Assembly: GCA_003049465.1 (NCBI GenBank)
Contig: PYSS01000161.1
Location: 1-64,000 of the forward strand
From: Magnaporthiopsis rhizophila
Taxonomy: Eukaryota; Ascomycota; Sordariomycetes; Magnaporthales; Magnaporthaceae
DNA length: 64,000 bases
Direction of reading: 5' to 3'
A model generated the notes under the pieces. The model did no database searches, had not been told where the DNA came from, and worked only from the letters and a program-made list of their open reading frames with translations. Below, piece after piece: positions 20,401 to 30,900 of the stretch (position 1 is the stretch's first letter; each line of letters opens with the position of its first letter). The position numbers and the translations under genes are program-made.

Positions 20401-23023
20401 ACTCTCAGGGTTATTTAACACTAAGAGCTTGGCTGCGGATTGTCCATTTAATTTCATGTATATCTTTCGATTTTACTATACCACGAGTCATTACCTGTGC
20501 CATAAGTTATGTTACCATACTTACTTAGTTGAAAGATCTTTAGGAGTTTCCCGCAATTTGAAAATCTCGCTATCTGTATTCTGTTGCTCAATAAATACAG
20601 ACTCACTAGCCTAGAGTTCATCTAGACTATAACCTAATAAGGTTCCTAAGACCTTCGGATCATTAAAGCAAATAAACCTGTAGCCTCACTAAAAGCAAAT
20701 CCCAGTATAGCATATGAAAATAGCGGAAGAGCTACTAGTTAACCTTCAACACTTTCAAACTTAAATCTATTTTTATATAACTTTGAACTATCTAGTTTTT
20801 CTTTTATACCTTTATTGTCAATCCCCACTACACGAGATGCAGCCCCAAAAGAGGGATATTCAGTAATTTCACCTGTGATTACATCTATAACACGTACAGA
20901 AATTCCTGCTCTCCCAATCGAAGCTTCATCTACAACCTTGGTAAACTCTAGAATAGACATCAATCTCTCCTCTGCACCCTCTAGTTCAATATTAGTGAAA
21001 AATATATTATTATATCACCCACTTGTTCTGGTAATTATGTTCGAAAAAAAAGATTTCCCTTTATTTAAACTTAATCCTACAGATCTTGTAGTAGGAAATA
21101 CTTGTAAAAGAATCATACTGTCATTCTCTTTTTTATAAGCATAAACAGCAGTAGATACCTTATCTTGGTGCTTCTTAATCGCCTCGGGTGTTCAAACTAT
21201 CCCAGGTTTAGCTAAGAGTTTCCTATTTACAGTAGGTTTTAATTTTAAGATTAAATATTGCTCTAGTAAAGTTATAAATTGGGCTTTAGTTAAACCGTTA
21301 GGAATTAAATTATCAGCCACTATACACAACTCTAATTTACCTGTATCTCGTATAGAGTCCAGAAATTCTCAAGTAGAATTTTTATTACCTCCCTTAGTAT
21401 GAGACTTAACCCTATTACCTAAATGCATACTTTGACCTATATAACACTCCGTACTCTCTAAATTTGTAATAGGAGAAACAACTTTTTTAGTACCAGTAAA
21501 AATATAGCAACCTGCAATTTGGACCTTAGATTCATAGCTCTCACCACCAACTAAATCCCTAAAAACAGTAACATGTTCTGTATTAGGGAAGGGTATAGCC
21601 ATTACAATTCTGTTTCTATATATCTTATCACATAATTTCAAATGAACATCCGTTATTGAAAAGGATTCAAATGAAAGAAGTAGATTTAAAAATTCCTTGC
21701 TAAGTTCTTTACCCTCTTTCAAGAATTTAATGATTAAGTTATGTTTTCTATATTGATCAGTTAACTCCTTTTTTCAAGAAGCTTTAGATATTTTTAATTT
21801 GTTAGAATTGTTAACTACTTGTGAGTCTGTGTTACATACTACGCTAGTATTAAGCTTCATAGTGGTAATAACTTTATCACTAATCAAAAAATACCTGTCC
21901 AAGTATGGAAGTTTTTCAGGTTCTGGAGAATTAATGTACTTAGTAAGAGATTTTACAGAGGTACCTATACCTTTAGCGGCTTTTGATATAGAGATATAAG
22001 TAGAAGTTATATTAGTTTTAAGATCTGTAACAACGATCTCTTTAGATTTTTGTGTGAAGCATGCTTTATTATTACCTCCACCTAAAGAATGATAACGTCT
22101 ACTGGTTATAAAAGTGTTTAAATAAGGTTTTCCTTTATTAAATGATAATTTTGTGCGCTGCGAAGCGGTACCCAAAAGGGGAGCTTGCCCCGGCTTACAC
22201 ATACACGTACTGCGCAAGCTAAGTATACCTAGCTTACAAAGCATAGCATGTAAAACCGAATAACCTAAAATTAAACAATTATTTACGCAACATATAATAA
22301 TAAGAATGCCATCCAAGCAAGGATCTTTTACCTATAAGTACTAATTATAATTAATGTTCGTTATAGTGTATAAGGTGATCTTTCCCGAACTTAGATTATG
22401 ATAACTAATATATTCCTTGCTTCGCACACAATTTATTTAATTATTTATCATAAAATAAGACACTTCTCCTTACATAAGTTAGGGAAGTAAGGGATCTCTC
22501 CCTTGGTTAGACTATGTCTTAAGCCATTATAGCCGATTTCCGTATAGTCGTTGAACTGCATACCAGTGTATATCTAAAAATAATAAGTTAAACACTGGTA
22601 CTTGGCTGCAAATTACCCATTTTCATTATTTCTATACTAAGCGATTTTACCATACCACGAGTCATTACCTGTGCCATTTAGTGTATTACTACCTAAATTT
22701 GGTTGCTTAGTCTTTAGGGCATCCTCGCAATTTGAAAATCTTGCTTTACTACTATAAGATAATAATAAAACTAGCCATTACTTTAAAATGACTTTTCTTG
22801 ACCTAGTTGGGCTTCCTCAGAGCCCATGGATCAAGGCAAATAAACCTGTAGCCTCACTAAAAGCGAATCCTAATATAGCATATGAAAATAACTGTGCCCT
22901 CATACTAGGATTTCTAGCCACACCTAATATTAATGCTCCGAATACAACTCCAATTCCTACTCCTGCCCCAATCAAACCAGTAGTAGCTAAACCTGTACCT
23001 ATGATTCTTGCTGCTTCTATCAT
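17474..23023 (-). CDS. atp9: ATP synthase subunit c (F0), split by an intron array
   Basis: Exon 1 is 23023-22832 (MIEAARIIGTGLATT... to TGLFAL, 64 codons), the last exon 17506-17474 (MMAFLLLYVA, TAA). Joined they give the standard 74-residue proteolipid with the two membrane helices, the RNPS polar loop and the conserved Glu of FSEATG, which carries the proton. The interruption is 5.3 kb between Leu-64 and Met-65. A further piece of the exon recurs inside the interruption (20660-20721), so the mature mRNA must skip it to give a normal protein. The exact splice positions within a few bases of 22832 and 17506 are uncertain. Confidence 0.88.
17525..18230 (-). CDS. GIY-YIG homing endonuclease, third atp9 intron unit, possible frameshift
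   Basis: GIY half KVGVYVWQNKINNKLYVGSG near 18190, then the catalytic-core block ILHIMEYSD, WIDLLNPEYNLNPTAGNSTG and FKFSDESKD. At 17794-17801 a run of eight T (minus strand) puts a stop after GINNSFF; with seven T the frame continues NKTHTPETIEKL to a NUMOD1 tail ending at 17525. A homopolymer error is as likely as a real break. No clear ATG; frame opens around 18250 next to GC-rich repeats. Confidence 0.72.
18616..18629 (-). other. possible third, degenerate atp9 exon fragment
   Basis: GAGGCTACTGGGTT matches the atp9 exon (GAGGCTACAGGTTT, codons EATGL) at 12 of 14 bases and sits just upstream of the third core. Short enough to be chance. Confidence 0.3.
18799..20175 (-). CDS. LAGLIDADG_2 homing endonuclease with NUMOD1 domain, second atp9 intron unit
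   Basis: About 458 aa. A NUMOD1-like DNA-binding segment lies at residues about 75-120 (VFDVKSNTTTVYLSVNKAAS). The nuclease half begins with FSVILGVILSDGALATS, the LAGLIDADG motif of the PF03161 type, and has LLTPVALAHFIMGDGSVRDY as second motif. One TGA (Trp) lies near the C terminus (YRIYIW). The order NUMOD1-then-LAGLIDADG is unusual; NUMOD1 normally lies at the C terminus of intron endonucleases. The N-terminal leader resembles that of 20739-22316. Confidence 0.8.
20660..20721 (-). other. repeated atp9 exon segment between tandem introns
   Basis: Encodes SYAILGFAFSEATGLFALM, the last part of atp9 exon 1, with about five base differences from 22830-22893, mostly silent. It lies between the end of the first intron ORF and the second core. 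Confidence 0.85.
20739..22316 (-). CDS. GIY-YIG homing endonuclease with NUMOD1 domains, first atp9 intron unit
   Basis: About 525 aa, intact when TGA is Trp. N-terminal NUMOD1-like segment (VTDLKTNITSTYISISKAAK, around residue 95), central GIY-YIG domain (GCYIFTG ... ECYIGQSMHLGNRVKSH, around residues 265-305), TKAQFITLLEQYLILKLKPT, and a second NUMOD1-like segment at the C terminus (VIDVITGEITEYPSFGAASR). Ends 18 bases before the repeated exon segment. Larger than usual GIY-YIG ORFs because of the extra N-terminal module. Confidence 0.83.
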
Positions 23024-23129
23024 TTTTATTTTAATACAAATATATATAATCCTTATCATTATGCTATTCAATATTTATTTTAGTTTTTTTATAATTAAAT
23101 TATTTAAACTTGTTAATCTAAGAATTTAA

Positions 23130-23640
23130 ATTATAGATCTGTGCTTACTTCATACGAAGTACGCTTACTTCTGTATCCATGTCCTACTACTACCCAAAGG
23201 GATGCTTCTGTGCTTCGCTACCCAAAGGGGTAAAGGATAGCGTAGCTACCCAAAGGGAGCGTATTAGTAATGCGTATTAGTAGCAGCGTATTAGTAGCAG
23301 CGTAGCTGCGTAGCTCGGATAGCGTATTAGTAGTAGCTTCGCTACGTAGTACGTATAAGTAGTACGTAGTACTTCGTACTACTATGAAATAAGAAGTAAG
23401 CACATCGATCTGATAATTTTTAAGTTTTTACTTTTTAGTTGCGTTCTTCTGCTGCTCTGTACCATGACCAGCTACAACGTCTCCTACAGCTTCTTGTAAT
23501 CGCAGTTGTAGCTTGCTGCGTAGCAACGAATTAAGTCAATTCTACATTAGTAATCCAACACCCAACACCCAACACCCAACACCCTACAATTTTCTCCTAG
23601 AAGAAAATAATATAAATATTATTCCATTCATATCACTTAA
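23130..23640. repeat. GC-rich repeat field upstream of atp9
   Basis: Tandem and dispersed units (CGTATTAGTAG, GTAGCTGCGTAGCT, TACTTCGTA) from about 23140 to 23420, and a short (CCAACACC)-type tandem at 23558-23583. No gene visible; an ATGAAATAAGAAG piece at 23384 matches the dispersed 60-bp repeat. Confidence 0.7.
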
Positions 23641-24530
23641 TGATTTTAATAATCATTAGCGAGTAAAAAAAATTTTTTTTTTCTGCAACGAAGTAAGCAT
23701 CCTGTGCGTACTTCGTGTACTTCGTAGGCATAAAAAGGTAAAATAATATTGTAGTTGTCTGAAAACTTTCTAGACAGGAAATCTACACCATCACCACGTA
23801 TTCTTACGTCACCACATCCGAAGAAAATAAAAAGATTGTCCATTAGTTTCAGGTCTCGTATATGTTGAGTAATCTGCAATACTAATTGAACAGCAAACCC
23901 TGATTTATGTGTAAGAGATTTTGCGACGCTAGCTAAGAAACACCCTCTGCTGAAATAAAACCTGACACTCTATTAGAATCAAGTGGAAGATGTTTAGATA
24001 AGTCAACATAAGGACGAATTACGGGAATAATATTAGGAAAAGCTTCTTTTAATTTGTCGGATAAACCTAAATTTATAGATGATCTTATAGCTACTATCTT
24101 ATTTAAGCCTTCTAAAGTTAAATGTTCCTTACGTTCCATTATAGCAATAACCTCTTTAAATAGAAGATAATCAGCATGTTATTGAGTTATTAAAGGGTAT
24201 TTATCAAAGTGTGGTAGTACTACTTGAGTAATTTCTTTTAAAGATCTTACCATTAGAATCACCATACCCTTCCCCCATATCTCTTATTTTACCGACACCT
24301 CCTAATAAATCCTGAATACCTCTTAAAACCGAGATATCCTTCTTATGTAGAGCTTCGGCGAAGGCGAAGGACTTACTAGCCACCCTGTTTTATAGATAGG
24401 ATCTTTTCTAATTGAGATTGTAAATGTACCTTCTCCATCTATAAGACCAGTCAAAAATAAAGGATGTAAAATAGCTAATGACGCATAAAAAGAGTTAAAA
24501 GTACCGTGAGCTAAACCCGAAGGTTGAGTG
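23641..24530 (-). pseudogene. decayed two-motif LAGLIDADG gene between nad3 and atp9
   Basis: Pieces in different frames: LFLTGLIDGEGTFTISI (near 24440), PHFDKYPLITQ, EHLTLEGLNKIVAIRSSINL (24130-24060), SGFISAEG (near 23950) and a C-terminal part ending at 23646. There are several frameshifts, in-frame stops and GC-rich insertions (for example 24355-24377 inside the first half). It most resembles the nad2 intron endonucleases, but lies in a spacer, not an intron I can recognise. Confidence 0.75.
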
Positions 24531-24578
24531 CGCTACGAAGTGCTACTCTTTGTCTTTGTAGAATAATATCTTCTACTA

Positions 24579-24992
24579 CTATTTCCTCCCTAAAGAGGAA
24601 ATATAGACAGCAGGATTAATTTTAGTAGCTTCTAGATTAGTTCCTTTCGAGGGTAACTTTAAAGCCCCTTTCCCTAGTTCATAAATAAAACCTAGAGTAA
24701 CTAACAATGAGAAGACTAATAAGATTATCAAACCATAGATATTATTCACAAATGAACTAACAGCAAAGGGAAACATTAATAAGATTTCTAGGTCAAATAA
24801 TAAGAAAAGTAAAGCATAAATAAAAAAAGATATGTAGAAAATAGATCTAGTTTGTAAGAAAGAATGAAATCCACATTCAAAAGCAGAATTCTTTTCTTGA
24901 TATGGAGTATGCGGTGCAAAAATAAAATTTATAGCTAAGAATAGGATGCATATAACTGACACCAGAATAACAAGGATAGTGAAACTACTCAT
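24579..24992 (-). CDS. nad3: NADH dehydrogenase subunit 3
   Basis: 137 aa, intronless. Complex I membrane-arm subunit near the quinone tunnel. The conserved loop reads YQEKNSAFECGFHSF with the active/deactive-switch Cys, followed by the helix pair FFIYALLFLLFDLEILLMFP. Starts with ATG at 24992, four bases after the nad2 stop, and the two were probably made as one transcript. Confidence 0.96.
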   Translation of the reverse strand: MSSFTILVILVSVICILFLAINFIFAPHTPYQEKNSAFECGFHSFLQTRSIFYISFFIYALLFLLFDLEILLMFPFAVSSFVNNIYGLIILLVFSLLVTLGFIYELGKGALKLPSKGTNLEATKINPAVYISSLGRK

Positions 24993-24996
24993 TTAA

Positions 24997-27900
24997 TTAA
25001 TAATTAAATAAAACTTGTACCAATATAGTCAAGCATGTTAACAATTAATTAGTTAATAAATCTTAACTTAAATTAATTTTTCAATATATCTTTATATTGT
25101 TCAGACTATGTATTTACCCACTAAACTGTTGCTTTAGCTACATTATGTTAACAGTTAAATGGGCATTGGATCTTTATATAGGATTATTGTTAGTTTTACT
25201 CACCTATTAGTCGTTGAACGGTTTTGTCTAATATCATTAAAGTAAAGTGTAGTGAGTACTACGTACTACTATTATAAAACTAAGACAAACTTCGCTGCAA
25301 ATCATCAAATAAACATCGGGGTTTTGATATTCTTGCAATTAATCCAATCTTTTTTAAAAATTTGGCTATTATTAACCAAATTAATTGGGCAACCTATTGC
25401 AACTCAGCTAAGTACTATAAATAAAAACGAGTAGCCTTCGGCTCGCGCCTAAATAATTATCTTAGTAACCCGAACGGTTACTATTCATACCTGATTTTAT
25501 TTCACGAATCTTATCTATCCCCTCTTCGGTTAGATGAGTCCTAGATTTAATAATTTCAGCTACTTTAATTCAATCCTCAAAATCCTCTCTTTTAATACCT
25601 CTTATCTCATGATTTTGAAATAATGGTATTATTTTATCTCATATATCAGAAAAGTTTCTAACAATAAATACTCCAGCACCCAACTTACTCTTTCCAGCGT
25701 GATAATTGAATATACCGCATCCAAAAAAAGTAATAAATGATCTTAGTAATGATTCATCTCTAACCCCCCTTACGGGGGGAAAACAATGTTGAGATACCTT
25801 AAAACTTAATGAAACTCTATCTAATTTACCTTCACCATATTTAGCCAAATTAACTAAAAAACAACCCTCACCTGAAACAAATCCCGCCATCCATTCAGAA
25901 CCCGGAATAGAAATATTTTCTATAAGGGGTCTAGGAACAGGGACAGTATTAGGAAAAATAGCCTTCAAGGAATCCGATAAACCCAAATTTATCGAAGCAC
26001 GAATATTTACAATTTCTTGTAAACCTTTGGCTGATAAATGTTCCCCATCAACTAATTTATAGACTATTTCCTTAAATAGTAAAAAATCAGCCCTTTTTTG
26101 AGTTATTAAAGGGTAATTATCAAAATGTGAAATGATTTTTAAAATATCATCTAAAGATCTTATCGCAAATATTGATTTATTCCCCTTAATATGAATATTT
26201 CCAATACCACCTAAATAATTTTTAATTTGCATTAATAATAAACTATCTTTAGAGTGAACTTGTATTTGAAATAAAGGACGGACATAGAATTTACCATTAG
26301 GATTTCTTTGAAAACCAACATTAAAACAACCTTCAGCGTCTGAATAACCTGTTATAAATAAAGGTGATATAGCTGTCTTAGAATTATGACCAGTGGTTGA
26401 GTACGTTAAGTACCTTTGTTGAGTAGCTACGCTAGCTACGCTACCCTGACCCTCAAGGGGGTATGGGTACAAAATAGAAGATAAGTGAGATCTACATATA
26501 GACATATATCTAGTACGATTGATAAAGGCAAACGGTTTATTAATATATGACAATACATTGTATGTGTTAAGAGAAGGATACTTAATTAGATAAGTATTGG
26601 TAGCGAAGCTCGAAATTGTATTTGTATTTGTATTTGTATTTAATAGCAGTAATAAATTACGAGTATAATACTCATTAGCATATAGTAAGAATAGGGGTAA
26701 AATGGTACCCATACTTAATCATTCTTTATTCATAAAAATGAATAATAAAACTACTAATGTAATTATTGAGATAGTAATAGAGACAGAACTAGACATAGTT
26801 ATATTTTTATAATTAAATGTAATAGATTTAATTATATTATTATTTCTATCAATAATATCCCCGTTTAATTTAGAATTTTTAAATAAAGGATTTATTTTAT
26901 AATCAGAAGAATAAAAATAAATTTCTTTTATTACATTTAGATAGTAAACTGCCCCAATTACACTGGTAAGAATCGCGATTAAAGATAGAAAAATATAACC
27001 TTTATCTATAGCAGCACTTAATACCATTTGTTTAGCAAAAAAACCTACCATGGGAGGAACACCAGCAAAAGAAAATATAGTAATAGTTAAACTTAAAGCT
27101 AATAAAGGATTTATATAAAAATATCCTCTTAGTTGACTAATTAACTGGATAGGAGAATTGTTTTTATCTATTAATTGTTTATACTCTTTATTGTTATTTG
27201 AATAAGAATATAAAGAAAACCCTATAGTTATTAATATAATAAATGCATTTAAGTTACTAATAGAATATTGTATTAAATAAAATACAAAAGCTTGAGTTGA
27301 TTCTATTGTAGATATACTTAAAGCTAATAATATAAATCCTACATGAGAGATAGTACTGTCTTAATGTTACGACAAATATTCCTAATATAGTATGACCAAT
27401 AAACAACAGCAAAAAAACAGCAAAAATGATAACAACAAAAATCTTGTTTACTAAGTCTACTTGGTGGAGGGTCGCTACTTCTCAACGAAGCAGCGAAGCT
27501 GCGAAGCGAGGAAGAAATAGACCCTTAGTAGAAATAAGCAAGCAACTAGCTTATACTGATCTTATAACCGACCGACCTACTTAATAATTAATTAACAGAC
27601 TTATCTGCTAATGATTGTCTGTTGGTTGATTTGTGTGTAGCGCTGCTTACCCTTTAAGATAGAAGCAGCAAGCACCAAATTACTAATTGTCAGAAGTAAC
27701 TGGAGTTTAAAGATCGATAGATCTTCCAGTGTTCATTCCAGATTTTATTTGCATAATTTCCTTAGAACCCTCTGGTGTTAAATGTCCACCGCTTTTAATA
27801 ATTTCTGCTACTCTAATTCAATCAGCGAAATCTTTACCTTTTTCACCCCGTATAGGATGTTTTTTAAAGAATTCTATGATTATATCATAATTATCAGAAA

Positions 27901-30900
27901 ATTTAGTAGATTGGAAATAACCTCAGTGATTTTCAACAACACGAACCAGACGACCACAATTAAAGTAAGTTACAAAGCTTTCTAATAATAATTCATCTCT
28001 AACCCCCCTTACGGGGGGAAAACGATGTTGAGCTAGTTGAAAAACTAATTGAACACCTACTCCACATTTATTACGACCTTTGTTAACCTTTACAAAGAAA
28101 CATCCTTCTCCGGTAGTAAACCCGGCCATTCATTCAGGATGTAGTAATTCTTGTGTAATAGATAAGCTAGATCTAGATACTGGAATATAGTCAGGGAAAG
28201 CTGCTTTTAATACCTCAGATAAACCTAAATTCAATGAAGCTCTTATATTAACAATATTTTTTAAGTCATTTTCAGTTAAACTTTTTGCATTAAGCATAAT
28301 ATTAACGATATCTAATCAAAGTTGGAAATCGGCACCTTTTTGAGTTTTTAAAGGGTACAATGCAAAATGAGGTAAAATTACCTTGGTAATTTGTTTAAGA
28401 GAAGTAACTCTGAATGCACACATACTTTTAGCTTCAGATTTAGTAATTATCCCTACACCATCAAAGTAAGCTTTAATTTGTTCCAAAAGTTTAAGATCTT
28501 TTGTATGAAGAGCAATTTGGAATACGACTTCAACCCGTCATTTTAAACGAGAAGCCATATTACGTTTAATGATACAAGAGAAACTACCTTCAGCGTCAGT
28601 GATACCTGTAATAAATCAAGGATTTAAGTTATCACCTGTGTGTGTAGCGGAGCTAGAGAAATCTGTAGTATTAGTAGTGCATTCTTTTTTATTATTGTTA
28701 ATAATATCACTCTTAACTGTTGAAGAAGTTGAATATCTTCTTCTGTAAGATGTATTTATTGGAGCTAAACCATATTGTTTTGGTTGTAAACGTGAAGCAA
28801 CCAAAACTTTGCCGTAAATAATAGATAGAAAAGTTGCAAATAGTTTAAATCTTTTAGTGCTGCATACTACGCAGCACTAAGTAAGCATTCCTTTCTATTA
28901 TTATTAGAATACACCTTAATTACATGAAAAAAATACCTTATACTTATATATAATAAGAAAAGATAAAAAGATTATTAAAGATATTTTTATTGCCCTTCCC
29001 TAACCTTGCTGCTTCTTATAAGGAAGGCTGAAAGGTAAAAGCTACACATGTAATAACTACCGTCTACTCGTTGCTCTTTTACAGTAGCTTTCTTTCCTGT
29101 AGCCCGAAGAGAAGCAAGCTATTAATTGTAAATTACTACTGATTTAGATCCGCGATTGTTCATTAAGGTTATAACTTATCATTTGTTTATTATTATTATT
29201 AAGTTATAAACTTATCCTTTGGCTTGTTACCATACCTGAAAAATTAAGTCAGCCACTTATAATCTTTCGATTATAGCTTGGTACCTAAAGGCTTTAGAAG
29301 TTCCCCGGAATTTGATAGTTTAGCCCACAGTACGGCCCATTCACCGGTAGGCAAATAATCTTTTTATTCTAAACTGAGTCAAACCCACTACTGTACCTAT
29401 AATCAAGGAAAGTAAAGAACTTATTAATAAACCAGATGTTCAATTAAGATATTGTGGTTGTGAATATCCATATCCTCTGGATAGCAAAGCAGGATATAAA
29501 AAAGAATTACTTGTATAGTAAATTATTTCTAATAAAAAAACAAAAATAGATATTTTGGCTATAATGGCTACAAATGTAGTTACTATAGTAGGTATCGCAT
29601 CATATACGTCCGAAATGATGACGGTTAAATTTATCGTACAAATTAAAAAAAAAACAAAATCATACACTACTTTAGCTTAAAGTAAATAACTTCTTCCTAC
29701 GAAGTAGAAATGCCCAAACTACTAAATTTATAATGAGGATTACGGTTTTCTACCTTTATTCATTCTAGCCTTTATTTCCTTTATTCTGCTTAAACCCTCT
29801 TCAGTCAAATGGGCTTGGGTTTTTATAATATCGGCTATCTTACATCAATCCGAGAAATCCTGGGATTTAACACCCAATACGTGATATTTTTGGAAGAAGG
29901 GTATAATTATATCATAGTTACACTGAAAAGCTTGACACTTATATTCAGCATAATCTTTATAAGAAAAATAACTACCGCACCCAAAGTAATCCACGAAACT
30001 TCTGATTAAGGATTCATCACGAATATGTTGGTTAAATCTAAACCCTAGGCTCACACGTTCCCCTATTTTGTAGCCTACAGATTTTCGAACATCTACGGTG
30101 AATGACCCCTCACCCGAAATAAAACCCGCAACCCACTGAGGGTGTAATTTAGCACAAACATCTCCTAAAGGAGGTGTAGCAGAAGAAATAAGAAAAGAGT
30201 CTCTAAGCACAGGAGTACTATTAGGGAAAGCTTCTTGTAATGAAGGTCTCAATCCTTTATTTAGAGAGGCTCTAATATTAACAATAGATTGTAAACCTTC
30301 AACCGTTAAATGTTCCCCTCTTTGCATCTTCATAGCTATCTCTCTCCAGAGAAGATAGTCAAAACGCTTATTCGTAACTAGAGGGTATTTATCGAAATGG
30401 GGTATTACTTTTGTTATTATTGAATTTAAAGAACGAACCTTAAAAGCACAACAATTATCTCTAGCTTTCCCTATAGTACCGACATCTCCAAAATAGGCTT
30501 TTATTTGGCTCAATAAATGTTTATCCCTCTCATGTAGATTAATTATAAAATATATACCTGATTCTCATCCTATTTTATTTTGAGTAGTTTTAGATAAGGT
30601 AAAAGTAAAACACCCTTCTGCGTCCGCAAATCCAGTTATAAATCAAGGTTCAATAGACGGGGAGGTGCACTCTGAGAGCTTACAGCCACTAGAATAAAAC
30701 CGTTTTGGTTTTCCAATAACAGTGTTATTGGAAACACTATACAGCGATAATAGTAAATTAGTTATTATCCATGTAAGGATATTAATTACTAAATAATTCA
30801 TAATACATCAATAGTCCACATGATGACGGTTAAATTTATCGTCCAAATTAAAGAAAAAACAAATTTATATTACCATATACCTCTTTCTTTACCAATACAT

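Larger units (their letters stand above)
17507..22831 (-). mobile_element. tandem array of three related group IB introns or remnants in atp9
   Basis: Three cores occur in order: 22520-22760, 20335-20640 and a degenerate one at about 18415-18600. Each has R (TTCAACGACTA form) and S (ATAGTCTA or TAGTCTAA form); the first two also share P (AAATTGCG form), Q and a conserved P5-type block (GAGTCATTACCTGTGCCA at 22658-22680 and 20487-20506). Each core is followed by an endonuclease ORF. The first two are each preceded at about 100 bases by an atp9 exon segment. Confidence 0.75.

Noticed and set aside
23130..23420. Repeat cluster as a CRISPR array
   Set aside because: Units are irregular, partly palindromic and lack equal spacers; they match the genome-wide GC-rich repeat families.
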